This document shows, piece after piece, positions 8,520-15,869 of a stretch of 48,038 nt of DNA (within the stretch, counting starts at the first letter, position 1; every line of letters starts with the position of its first letter). The notes under the pieces were generated by a model. That model had not been told where the DNA came from, searched no databases, and saw only the letters and a list, made by a program, of their open reading frames with translations. The stretch lies in NCBI GenBank assembly GCA_900547595.1, contig URHE01000007.1, forward strand, positions 1 through 48,038. Direction: 5' to 3'. Position numbers and translations under genes: made by a program. Origin of the DNA: an uncultured Desulfovibrio sp. (GTDB lineage Bacteria > Desulfobacterota > Desulfovibrionia > Desulfovibrionales > Desulfovibrionaceae).

Positions 8520-8858
8520 ATGGACACCAGAAAGACAACGCCGAGGAAGCCCCGGCGCTCGGAGCAGATCAAGGCATACGTCACCCCGGAAGAACTCTCT
8601 TCCATCGTGGCGTCAACGGAACGCGCCGGGTTGAGTCTTTCCGAATTCATTCGGCGCGTCTGCCTGGGGGCGCGGATCGAGAGCCGGGAAGACCAGCAGG
8701 CCCGGCGCGAGCTTTTGAAGGTCAATGCCGACCTGGGCAGGCTCGGCGGTCTGCTCAAGCAGACTCTCGCGTCCGGGCACAAGGAACAGATTTATGGCCT
8801 GCTCCACAAGATCGACCAGGCGCAGGCGCTCCTGAAAGCCAGGATACGGAACCTATGA
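8520..8858 (+). CDS. traJ: oriT-binding relaxosome accessory protein (TraJ/MobC-like)
   Basis: A basic 112-residue protein: a positively charged N-terminus, then SEQIKAYVTPEELSSI and SLSEFIRRVCLGARI, the pattern of the ribbon-helix-helix proteins that recognise oriT next to the nick and recruit the relaxase (RP4 TraJ, MobC). The start is chosen at the second of two close ATGs (8514 and 8520), because GGAAG at 8508 is correctly spaced only for 8520. Its stop overlaps the traI start as ATGA, showing coupling. It lies immediately beside oriT as in IncP plasmids. Confidence 0.8.
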   Translation: MDTRKTTPRKPRRSEQIKAYVTPEELSSIVASTERAGLSLSEFIRRVCLGARIESREDQQARRELLKVNADLGRLGGLLKQTLASGHKEQIYGLLHKIDQAQALLKARIRNL

Positions 8859-10444
8859 TCAGCAAGCGCATCCACTGTCAGGCCGGGAACGACAACTACG
8901 GTCGTCTTGCCAGCTACATCGCCGATGCCAGCCATCAGGGCGAGAAATCCCTGGTTAGCTGGTGCGCCGGATGTTGGGCAGGGGATGATTACGAACTGGC
9001 CATGCGGGAAGTGGCCGACACCCAGGCACTTAATACCCGCAGCCAGGGCGTCAAAACCTATCCCCTGGTTGTCAGCTTCCGCCCGGAGGATGAAGCCGTC
9101 CTCACACCGGAAAAGTTCAAGGCCATTGAAGAGCGCTTCGCCGAGGCCCTGGGACTTGCCGACCATCAGCGGCATTGTGGTGTCCACATCAACACCGAAA
9201 ACATGCACATGCACGTCGCCTACAATCTCATCCACCCGGAAAAGCTCACGCGCGTGGAGCCGTGGCGGGACTACATCAAGCGAGACAAGCTCTGCCGCGA
9301 ACTGGAGCGGGAATATGGCCTTGTCCTGGACAATGGCCGGGACAAGGCTCCTGGCCACAGCATGGGCGACAAGGCCGCTGGAGTGGAAGCACATACGGGC
9401 TTGCAGTCTTTCGAGGGCTACGCGCGCGACCAGGGCGATGCCATTGTGGCGGCGCTGACCGACGCGAAGACCTGGGAAGACGCGCGCGTCATTTTTGCCC
9501 GGCACGGTCTGTCCTTGCAGCCGCGCGGTGCTGGCCTCGTAGTGAAAAACCGGCATGGCCGACACACGGCCAAAGCCAGCGCCGTACATCGGGAGCTATC
9601 TTTTAAAAAACTGGCAGATCGCTTCGGCTCCTTCCAGCCCGCGCAGGGGAAACTGCCGGAGAGCGAACAGCGTTATGAAGCCAGGCCCCTCCAGAAAGCG
9701 CCTGACCGGAACCAGCTTTGGCAGGAGTTCCAGGAGCAGGCCGGACGCCAGAGAGAGGATATAGCCGCCATCCGCAAGAAGTGGGCGGAGAAGCGGGAAG
9801 AACTGAACCGCAAGCCTCTGGCCAGAAAGACCAGGGCGAACCTGTTGAAACTGGCCCGGCACTATGAGGCCGAGGAGATCCACGAAGCCAGGGAACGCGC
9901 GGGCGCGCCCTCGTGGCTCGACTTCCTGCGCGTGAAGGCCGCCGGAGGCGATGAAACCGCTCTGGCCGTCTTGCGTTCGCGTCAGGAGGAAGCGGCGCCG
10001 GAAAGCGCACTGGAGCGGCAGGAACAGTTCCGGAAGCAAAGCGCCTATCTTTCCAGCAAGCGGACGATTCTGGAAAACCGGGAACTCTCCGCAAAGACCA
10101 AGACCAAGCTCTTGAGCATGACCACAATGGAAACTGTGACCAACGATGCCACCGCAAAAATCAGTAAGCATGGCAGCATCATCTATACGCTATCCAATGG
10201 CGGCAAAATAAGCGACACCGGCAAGAGCATCAGTTTCAGTGAGGGCGCGCGGGAAACCGCCCTGGCCTACATGGCCGCAAAATGGGGAGTGCGCCGACGT
10301 TCGGTGGACAGGGCGACCGGCAATGCCGTCTTCATCCTGGCCAGCGGCCAGCGTGTTGTCCTGGAAGCGGGGAAGAACTATCTTGAGCGACCAACTGTCC
10401 GGCCGCACGTGCGGGAACAGAGGCGTTCAGGAATCAGCCGATAG
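8855..10444 (+). CDS. traI: MOBP-type relaxase TraI with C-terminal LPD7-like domain
   Basis: The relaxase nicks oriT and becomes covalently bound to the 5' end of the transferred strand. The catalytic tyrosine is probably Tyr15 or Tyr21 (NDNYGRLASYI). The metal-binding motif is HINTENMHMH (His111, His118, His120) followed by VAYN. A charged helical middle part (about 270-430) follows. Residues about 430-515 (GSIIYTLSNGGKISDTGKSI, then AYMAAKWG) resemble the large polyvalent protein-associated domain 7 seen at the C-terminus of TraI-type relaxases. At 529 residues it is shorter than RP4 TraI and lacks a primase or helicase part. The frame is intact, so the nicking function may survive. Confidence 0.9.
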   Translation: MISKRIHCQAGNDNYGRLASYIADASHQGEKSLVSWCAGCWAGDDYELAMREVADTQALNTRSQGVKTYPLVVSFRPEDEAVLTPEKFKAIEERFAEALGLADHQRHCGVHINTENMHMHVAYNLIHPEKLTRVEPWRDYIKRDKLCRELEREYGLVLDNGRDKAPGHSMGDKAAGVEAHTGLQSFEGYARDQGDAIVAALTDAKTWEDARVIFARHGLSLQPRGAGLVVKNRHGRHTAKASAVHRELSFKKLADRFGSFQPAQGKLPESEQRYEARPLQKAPDRNQLWQEFQEQAGRQREDIAAIRKKWAEKREELNRKPLARKTRANLLKLARHYEAEEIHEARERAGAPSWLDFLRVKAAGGDETALAVLRSRQEEAAPESALERQEQFRKQSAYLSSKRTILENRELSAKTKTKLLSMTTMETVTNDATAKISKHGSIIYTLSNGGKISDTGKSISFSEGARETALAYMAAKWGVRRRSVDRATGNAVFILASGQRVVLEAGKNYLERPTVRPHVREQRRSGISR

Positions 10445-10447
10445 GCG

Positions 10448-11131
10448 CTAGCGACCTAACCCCTTTTGTTTTTGATGATTTCTATCAATAAATTTTTCCA
10501 TCTCAGAAAGAAAACTCGAACACAATGAATACTCTTTTCCCCTAATATGTTCTGCTCCGGGGAGTGTACGAATATTAATTAATTCTGAGTCCAAAGTCCC
10601 AGATTTATGAAGTTCCGTAATTCTCCTATTTAGAATCTCATATTTTTGGGCATCAATATTCACATTTTTTAGCAATGTAAGTTTCAATTTTGAATACACC
10701 ATAGCTAAATCAAAAACATCTCTTGTTTTAAATTCATCAGATCTATACTCAATCTTTTTTGCAATTATTTCAACTGGATGCTCAACATTTATACATATGC
10801 CTCTAATATTCTCCTTTTTTGGGGGAAGATTCGATACTTGTTTTGCTAATATAAAATCTATCTCACCATGATCAAGATATAACTTTATATAATTATATTG
10901 CTCTATATAATTAATAATTTTATCTTCTAGTGCATCATTTACTCGCGGAGAAAGACAAGTTAGGCATTGGGGATCAGAAAAAAATATATCAATATCTTTA
11001 CTAATTCGATGATTATATTTTTGCATCAAAACAGTTCCGCCCCCAAATTCCCAAGTATTCGAGGGAAGAGCAGAATTTTTGACTTGCTGCATCGCATAGT
11101 CAAAAAGTATATTCCATGAATTAGTCTCCAA
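10448..11131 (-). CDS. AbiEii/AbiGii-family nucleotidyltransferase (toxin-like)
   Basis: A 227-residue protein with the nucleotidyltransferase signature EFGGGTVLMQKYNHRISKDIDIFF (Gly-Gly-Thr, then Arg-x-Ser-x-Asp-x-Asp; about residues 28-51) and a downstream acidic IDFIL that may be the third carboxylate. Proteins of this fold (DUF1814, AbiEii, MenT) act as toxins that add nucleotides to tRNA. The likely start is TTG at 11131 with AAGGAA 8 nt upstream; its coding region overlaps the upstream small gene by 11 nt. Base composition is far more AT-rich than the host, indicating recent transfer. It ends 3 nt from the convergent traI stop. Confidence 0.8.
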   Translation of the reverse strand: METNSWNILFDYAMQQVKNSALPSNTWEFGGGTVLMQKYNHRISKDIDIFFSDPQCLTCLSPRVNDALEDKIINYIEQYNYIKLYLDHGEIDFILAKQVSNLPPKKENIRGICINVEHPVEIIAKKIEYRSDEFKTRDVFDLAMVYSKLKLTLLKNVNIDAQKYEILNRRITELHKSGTLDSELINIRTLPGAEHIRGKEYSLCSSFLSEMEKFIDRNHQKQKGLGR

Positions 11132-11402
11132 AGCAAATTTCCTTAAAATTTTTGCCTTGTAAAATCAAAGGCATCTTTTTAAAAACATATTTAACTTCAT
11201 TATGTGATATGTTATTCTCATTCAATACTCCAATAATTATTTTCTTGGGCAATTCATTAAAGAAAACATCCATATGTCCAAGCCACTCTCCTATTTCACA
11301 ACGATTCATAAGAATATCGACCAATTTTGTTTCCGAAATCTCATTTTTCCAAGAGACATTGCACCCGATTAGAGCACATTTTGTAAATGATTTTTCTGCC
11401 AT
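11121..11402 (-). CDS. Unknown 93-residue protein, probable antitoxin partner
   Basis: I do not recognise this protein. It starts MAEKSFTKCALIGCNVSWKN, has no obvious helix-turn-helix, and is not like the known AbiEi antitoxin, which has a winged-helix domain and about 200 residues. It is AT-rich, directly upstream of the nucleotidyltransferase and overlaps it by 11 nt, the layout of a toxin-antitoxin pair. AGGG lies about 8 nt before the ATG. A role as antitoxin or specificity factor is an inference from position only. Confidence 0.6.
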   Translation of the reverse strand: MAEKSFTKCALIGCNVSWKNEISETKLVDILMNRCEIGEWLGHMDVFFNELPKKIIIGVLNENNISHNEVKYVFKKMPLILQGKNFKEICFGD

Positions 11403-11453
11403 TAAAATACCCTGATTCTTTTGAAGTATTTCTATACCAGAAAGCGGCTGCCC

Positions 11454-11750
11454 TCAACTAAGAAGAGCCTTTTCAGCCCGATCCAAATATTCTTCCAGCG
11501 CCAGCCGAACCACCTCAACTTCACTGCATTCGCGCTCGAAGGCATATCTCCGAAGCCGACGGTTCAACTCCAGGGGAAGGCTGAACGTCTTCGCTTTGGT
11601 TGTCTCTCCCTTGGGTCGGCCAATTTTCTTCGCTTCATCCCTTTGGGGCAATGGCTGCCCTTCCGGGGAGTCTTCTGCTGTAGGACGGAAAAGATCTTCC
11701 ACCTTGGCCGTTCCTGAAACCCTTTTTTTCCCTTTTTCACCGAGTCCCAT
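11454..11750 (-). CDS. Ribbon-helix-helix protein, probable ParA partner (ParB/CopG-like)
   Basis: 98 residues. A disordered, charged N-terminus (about 1-50, containing GRPKGE) is followed by KTFSLPLELNRRLRRYAFERECSEVEVVRLALEEYLDRAEKAL, a CopG/Arc-type ribbon-helix-helix. It lies just downstream of parA. In many plasmids such a small protein binds the centromere, stimulates the ParA ATPase and represses the operon. AT-rich inverted repeats at 11767-11798 and 12582-12597 are plausible binding sites. Confidence 0.72.
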   Translation of the reverse strand: MGLGEKGKKRVSGTAKVEDLFRPTAEDSPEGQPLPQRDEAKKIGRPKGETTKAKTFSLPLELNRRLRRYAFERECSEVEVVRLALEEYLDRAEKALLS

Positions 11751-11766
11751 ATTTCTATCCTTATGG

Positions 11767-11798
11767 AAATAAATATTTCTATGAAAAAATATTTATTT
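11767..11798. repeat. 12-bp inverted repeat in the parA/RHH gap
   Basis: AAATAAATATTT (11767-11778) is repeated inverted as AAATATTTATTT (11787-11798). It spans the parA stop codon and the gap before the ribbon-helix-helix gene. Together with the palindrome upstream of parA it is a candidate centromere (parS) or operator. Confidence 0.55.
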
Positions 11799-12545
11799 GT
11801 TTTTTATCCGCTTCATAAACTCCTTGGCAAGTGCCTCATAGTCAGCCGCTCCGTAGCTTCTTGCGCGGTACTCGAAAATGCTTTGGCCATTGCTTGGGGC
11901 TTCAGCCAAGGCAACATTGTCGCGGATACGGGTTCGGAAAACCTGCGCTCCCCATCGGTCTGCCAGGCCAGAGGCAACATCCCGGTTCAATGACTTCCGG
12001 CCATCATAGAACGTCAGCAAAATACCGAGAAGGGCAAGGGCAGGGTTAAGATTCTCGATCACCCCTTGCATGGTTTCCTGAATCAAATCAAGGCCAGCCA
12101 AGGCATAGTATTCAGCTTGCACCGGGATAAGCACCCCATTTGCGGCGTTAAGAGCATTGACCGTCAACAACCCAAGGCTTGGCGGGCAATCAATCAGCGC
12201 TACATCATATGCCTTCCCGGCCAGAGCTTTTTTCAATAAATTCTCGCGCCCAAGCCGTGAAGCAAAAGCCAGTTCCGCAACAGCCAGATTACGGCCAGCG
12301 GGCAACAAGTCAAGCCTAGGGCCAAGTTGGCAAATTGCATCCGAGAGTCGCACTCCGCCGTCAAGAACCTCATATGCCGTTGCCTTCAGTTCCTCAGCCT
12401 CCAACCCGCAAGCATCCGTGAGATTATTTCCCTGAGCATCCAGATCAATAAACAGAACTCGGCATCCTCTGCTCAAGGCCATCCCCAGATTATGGGGTGT
12501 CGTTGTCTTACCCACCCCACCTTTTTGGTTCGCCACGGCACAGAT
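11793..12545 (-). CDS. parA: ParA-family partition ATPase
   Basis: A Walker-type partition ATPase that segregates plasmids or elements. The deviant Walker A (KGGVGKTT), Walker A' (DLDAQGN) and Walker B (IDCPPSLGLL) are intact. The conserved first strand ICAVANQ is encoded in frame, but upstream of GTG 12536 there is no ATG, GTG or TTG. An AAGGAGG site (12560-12554) is correctly spaced only for an ATC codon at 12545. Either translation starts at ATC, or it starts at GTG 12536 and loses the first strand, or a start codon was mutated. The rest is full length, about 250 residues. Confidence 0.85.
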   Translation of the reverse strand: MCAVANQKGGVGKTTTPHNLGMALSRGCRVLFIDLDAQGNNLTDACGLEAEELKATAYEVLDGGVRLSDAICQLGPRLDLLPAGRNLAVAELAFASRLGRENLLKKALAGKAYDVALIDCPPSLGLLTVNALNAANGVLIPVQAEYYALAGLDLIQETMQGVIENLNPALALLGILLTFYDGRKSLNRDVASGLADRWGAQVFRTRIRDNVALAEAPSNGQSIFEYRARSYGAADYEALAKEFMKRIKNK

Positions 12546-12581
12546 ATATGGTTCCTCCTTGTGAATATTTCTTCTTAAACA

Positions 12582-12597
12582 ATGAAAATATTTTCAT
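12582..12597. promoter_or_regulatory. 16-bp perfect palindrome between parA and integrase (operator candidate)
   Basis: ATGAAAATATTTTCAT is a perfect palindrome in the 105-bp AT-rich gap between divergent parA and integrase. Related AAATATTT sequences recur at 12563-12570 and 12616-12626. The position suggests an operator for the ribbon-helix-helix/ParA pair that also overlaps the integrase promoter region. Confidence 0.55.
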
Positions 12598-12650
12598 ATG
12601 AAAAAATAAAAAAGCAAATATTTTTTCACATAAAAAAGGAGAAAAGCAAG

Positions 12651-13253
12651 ATGGGAATCAGATTCCATGAGTACAGAAAAAAGCCTTGAGTCGTGACCTG
12701 GAGAAATCCGTAGACGGGAAAAAAATATACCAAGGCTTTTGACTCAGAGAACGAAGCTACTGCTTTTGCCACGGCACAAGCGGAACTCGCTGCCAGGGAA
12801 AAAGCCTTGCTACGCAAGGCACGACAGAAAGGCGGACGCATCCGTGTAAGTGAACTTTTGGAAGCCTATTTCCTGAATGTACAGACGAATCACCTCACGA
12901 GGCGGCAATCACAATACCATGCCAGTCATATCCTGACAGCCTTTGGGAAACGGGTTTCCGCCCACCTTGAACGACAGGACATCCTCAATTTCTCCCAGGC
13001 GCAACAAGAGCGCGGCATTGCACTGACTACTATTTACCGACGTGTAAGCATTCTGAGAGCGGCCTTAAACTGGGCAGTCCGAAATGGATTACTCAAGGAA
13101 AATCCCTTGCGCGATCTGCGATTGGCACGCGCGAAATCCCGGCGCATTGCGCCACCAACGCCTCAAGAAGCAAGGGCGCTCCTGGAAGCGGCAGCGCCCC
13201 ATGTCCAGCGCGTAATCATCCTTGGCCTCTGCGCGGCGCACCGAGGATGGTAA
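12651..13253 (+). pseudogene. Tyrosine recombinase/integrase, broken (two stops, 3' truncated)
   Basis: From the ATG at 12651, which has an excellent AAGGAG site 9 nt upstream, one frame encodes an integrase: MGIRFHEYRKKP, stop, VVTWRNP, stop, TGKKYTKAFDSENEATAF, then a SAM-like core-binding domain through HVQRVIILGL. The frame is interrupted by TGA at 12687-12689 and TAG at 12711-12713 but never shifts. After ILGL the reading becomes CAAHRGW and stops, so the whole catalytic domain (R-H-R-Y) is missing. The break coincides with the truncated end of pilN on the other strand. The gene cannot encode an active recombinase. Confidence 0.85.
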
Positions 13254-13794
13254 ACGTGCGAACTGAAAGGCGTGAAAAGGCCACGCTGTTCAACCTGGCG
13301 TCAAAGCCCCAGCCATAGCCGCTTGCTATGGCCACGGTATCCAGCAAGCCGCGCAACGGTCCTTCATAGGATATGGAAAGGAACCGTGAAGCTGTCGGAG
13401 GGCTGACCACCTCCGGCAAATCCGGATATTCCACCTTCTTGCCGTCCGTCCCGACCGGAAGTGGCGCGGGATCACCGCCCACCTGGACGGAAAGCGGCGT
13501 AAGGCCGGCAATGGCTGAGGCAATGGCGGACAGTGTGCCGCGCTTCCGGAGCGTCACCTGGGTATTGAGCGCCGCGTGGGCTTGTTCATCGGCCTTGATA
13601 GGCGCAGCCTTGACGCCCACATATGGCTCATTCACGACTGCCACGGCCCTGGACTGAGACAACGCGGCGAACTCCCGTCCCTTGGCTTCCACATCTGCTT
13701 CAGACGGCGCGCCCTTGGGGGCGCAAGAATAGAGGCAGACCCCAAGGAAAAGGAGCAACAGGAAACGACTAATGGCGGGAGAGTGCGTTTTCAT
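13216..13794 (-). pseudogene. pilN: Truncated PilN-like thin-pilus outer-membrane lipoprotein
   Basis: The N-terminus has a lipoprotein signal ending LYSC (Cys about residue 24). The sequence then follows the N-terminal part of the secretin-like PilN/BfpB family of type IVB (R64-type) pili, reaching the ISYEGPLRGLLDTVA segment and SVRTFTI. It then changes to LGAPRRGQG and stops after 192 residues, whereas PilN proteins have more than 500. The secretin domain is absent. The break is at about 13230-13250, where the integrase fragment also ends. ATG 13794 is preceded by AGGTG. Assignment to PilN is by pattern and neighbours. Confidence 0.65.
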
Positions 13795-13801
13795 GGCACA
13801 C

Positions 13802-13957
13802 CTAAAAATAGTTGTCGTCCAGCAGCTTCTCGAACAGGAATCTTGCCAGCCGGGAGCGTATGCCCAAAAGCTCAAAGGCAAGTTCGCGCTTCTGCTTTTC
13901 ATCCTTGGGATCAATGCCAAGCAGATCCAGAAAATCCGCGATTCTTTCTTTTTCCAT
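13802..13957 (-). CDS. Small 51-residue protein upstream of pilN
   Basis: MEKERIADFLDLLGIDPKDE begins a 51-residue, charged, probably all-helical protein ending DDNYF. GAGG lies 8 nt before the ATG at 13957, and its stop is 7 nt before the pilN ATG, so both are likely co-translated. No family recognised. It occupies the place of small genes between pilL and pilN in thin-pilus operons, but no similarity to PilM is evident. Confidence 0.55.
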   Translation of the reverse strand: MEKERIADFLDLLGIDPKDEKQKRELAFELLGIRSRLARFLFEKLLDDNYF

Positions 13958-13992
13958 GTCCAACCTCAGCTTATACTTTTATACTTGCAATT

Positions 13993-14007
13993 ATACGCAT
14001 TTCGTAT
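13993..14007. promoter_or_regulatory. Palindrome upstream of higBA (operator candidate)
   Basis: ATACG-CATTT-CGTAT is a 15-bp palindrome ending 12 bp before the higB start, and TTCGTAT is repeated directly at 14001 and 14014. HigA antitoxins bind such short palindromes over the higBA promoter, so autoregulation is inferred. Confidence 0.45.
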
Positions 14008-14019
14008 TATCTATTTCGT

Positions 14020-14301
14020 ATGATTCGCAGCTTTAAAGACAGCATGGCCGAAAGTCTTTTCTTCGGCTTCAGGGAAAAAGGTTTTCCTCCTGAATTGCAG
14101 CGCACGGCCATGCGAAAGCTCAAAATCCTTCACAACGCCGTCACGCTTCAGGATCTCCGCGTCCCCCCCGGAAACAGGCTCGAAGCCCTTAAAGGCGACC
14201 GCACAGGGCCGCACAGCATCCGCATCAACGACCAATGGTGAATTTGCTTTGTCTGGCGTGACGGCAACGCTGAATCCGTAGAAATCGTCGATTACCACTA
14301 G
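14020..14301 (+). pseudogene. higB: HigB-type toxin, interrupted by a nonsense codon
   Basis: The frame from ATG 14020 encodes a HigB/RelE-family mRNA interferase (MIRSFKDSMAESLFFG, then LKILHNAVTLQDLRVPPGNRLEAL, then HSIRINDQW). It is stopped by TGA at 14239-14241. Beyond the stop the same frame continues ICFVWRDGNAESVEIVDYH to the normal end at 14301. The family reads RINDQWRICF here, so a single CGA to TGA change explains the defect. The lost C-terminal 19 residues contain the end of the beta sheet and the conserved DYH, so the toxin is probably inactive. The intact antitoxin gene follows 9 nt downstream. Confidence 0.85.
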
Positions 14302-14310
14302 GAGCTTCTC

Positions 14311-14628
14311 ATGAATGACCGTATGCCCCCCATCCATCCGGGCGAAATCCTCAATGAAGACTTTCTTAAGCCCCTGGGTATCAGCCAGACGCGCCTTGCT
14401 CTTGACACGGGCATGCCGCAAAGCCGTGTCCAGAACATCCTTGCCGGAAAGCGCGGCATCTCCGCTGACACCGCCGTGCGTCTTGCCGCCTATTTCGGCA
14501 ACAGCGAGGCGTTTTGGCTCAACTGCCAGGCCACCTATGAGCTTGATGCCGTTGCCTGGTCTGGTCGGCGTGAAGAAATTCTGGCGCGTGTCCATCCCTG
14601 CCCCCTCAGTGTTCCGACACTTCCATGA
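14311..14628 (+). CDS. higA: HigA-family antitoxin (XRE helix-turn-helix)
   Basis: 105 residues with the characteristic N-terminus PPIHPGEILNEDFLKPLGIS, then an XRE helix-turn-helix (SQTRLALDTGMPQSRVQNILAGKRGIS) and TAVRLAAYFGNSEAFWLNCQ. It normally neutralises HigB and represses the operon. AGGAG precedes the ATG at a good distance. The last 23 nt overlap the convergent traM-like gene. The antitoxin is intact although its toxin is truncated. Confidence 0.92.
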   Translation: MNDRMPPIHPGEILNEDFLKPLGISQTRLALDTGMPQSRVQNILAGKRGISADTAVRLAAYFGNSEAFWLNCQATYELDAVAWSGRREEILARVHPCPLSVPTLP

Positions 14629-15604
14629 CATTATTGCCCTGGTAGATGGTCACACGGAGCGCCAGCCCGTTTGAGGCGAGAGCGGCAAACAGATTCTTCA
14701 CGGCTTCGATGAACACGCCGGAAAAGGTCGCCGAACTCTGCATCTCGTAGTCATTCTGCGCGCTCCAGATAAGCGTATAGCCCGTCTGCGCCGCCCAATT
14801 CTCCATCTGCTCCCGGAGCATCCGCCCGCGCTCCACCTGCCAGGAGGGCAGCGAGACCGGCTCCGCCGACACGGAAACCGTCTCAATGACCGCCGGAGGC
14901 TCCGCTGAGACCTCTTCAGCTACTGCTGGAACAGGCGCAGACAGTGGCGCCGACGGTACATAATGCGTCATTTCTCCAGGATTCGGCTTTTCCAGCGACA
15001 ACTTGGGCGAGGTCTGCGTCGTTGTGGGCAATACCGTCTGCGCCGGTACGGGTATTGCCTGCGGCATCGAGGCAGCGGCTGTTAGTTCCGTTTGCATGGC
15101 CTGCGCTTCCAGCGCTGCCGCTCCCGGCGGTACAGGCACGGGCGCCGCCGTGGGGATCGTCCCCGCCGGAGGCTCCGAGAGATACACCTGATACCCTTCC
15201 TCCAGCACCGCGCTTGTGCCCACGCCGTTCCAGCGGCAGAAATCCTTGACCGGAACCCCGGAGAGCGTTTCCGTAAGCTGGCCGACGCTGTTTTTCACGG
15301 CTTCCACATGGGCGTTCGTCTGTTCCCCCATGAACGCGGCCAAGGCTTTCTCGTGCCTTTTCTGGAGCTTCTGTTGCTCAGTAAGGAAGGCATTGTGAAT
15401 CGTCACCTGCATGAGCAGGGGATCATCCTTGGGCACGGAAATGCCGTGCTGCCGGTGCAGCATGGCCGAGACATCATCCACGGACAGGCCAATGCCGTCC
15501 GGAAGGATCTGCTGCTGTGCATCGGCATCGGCGGCTTCCGGGGTCGCTTCGGTCACGCCCTGGACTTCCTGGGATTCCAGATCCGGAGGCAGTTCGTCAC
15601 TCAT
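14606..15604 (-). CDS. Chimeric TraM-like / TcpQ-like protein
   Basis: A 332-residue protein. Residues about 35-110 (VDDVSAMLHRQHGISVPKDD, then HNAFLTEQQKLQKRHEKALAAFM) resemble the short TraM proteins that follow traK and traL in IncP-like transfer regions. A Pro/Ala/Val-rich linker of about 120 residues follows. The C-terminus (about 250-332, starting LPSWQVERGRMLREQMENWA) resembles the TcpQ/PilL C-terminal domain of type IVB pilus systems. I read it as a fusion of a transfer protein and a pilus protein. ATG 15604 has a strong AGGAGG site; the stop overlaps higA. The domain names are from memory. Confidence 0.6.
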   Translation of the reverse strand: MSDELPPDLESQEVQGVTEATPEAADADAQQQILPDGIGLSVDDVSAMLHRQHGISVPKDDPLLMQVTIHNAFLTEQQKLQKRHEKALAAFMGEQTNAHVEAVKNSVGQLTETLSGVPVKDFCRWNGVGTSAVLEEGYQVYLSEPPAGTIPTAAPVPVPPGAAALEAQAMQTELTAAASMPQAIPVPAQTVLPTTTQTSPKLSLEKPNPGEMTHYVPSAPLSAPVPAVAEEVSAEPPAVIETVSVSAEPVSLPSWQVERGRMLREQMENWAAQTGYTLIWSAQNDYEMQSSATFSGVFIEAVKNLFAALASNGLALRVTIYQGNNVMEVSEH

Positions 15605-15860
15605 GGGATGCCTCCTGTCCGGGTTCTTTTCCTCCTTCCGTAAGGGAATAGCGATCAATCAAAGCCCGAAGCTCTTTCCCGAAATCGTTCGGTGTAGCAA
15701 GAAGCAAGACAACTCTGGAAAGCATCAAGCCACACGCATAAGCACTCGGAATGGACGCCGCGTGTTGCTTTAACTCTGGGGAAAAATCCAAACTAATAGA
15801 AAGAGTATCGCTATCGTCACCTTTAACCGTCAGTGTGAAGATATATTTCTTCTTTTCCAC
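15597..15860 (-). CDS. Unknown 87-residue protein in tra operon
   Basis: It starts with GTG at 15860 after CTAGGAGG (7 nt), reading VEKKKYIFTLTVKGDDSDTL. The first half looks like beta strands and the second half is helical (SAYACGLMLSRVVLLLATPN). It overlaps the downstream traM-like gene by 8 nt. No family recognised. Its position between traL and the traM-like gene is not part of the RP4 order. Confidence 0.65.
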   Translation of the reverse strand: MEKKKYIFTLTVKGDDSDTLSISLDFSPELKQHAASIPSAYACGLMLSRVVLLLATPNDFGKELRALIDRYSLTEGGKEPGQEASHE

Positions 15861-15869
15861 GGCGACCTC

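Noticed and set aside
12626..12841. Minus-strand frame opposite the integrase start
   Set aside because: Antisense to a recognisable integrase N-terminus with a good ribosome site; no motif in the minus frame.
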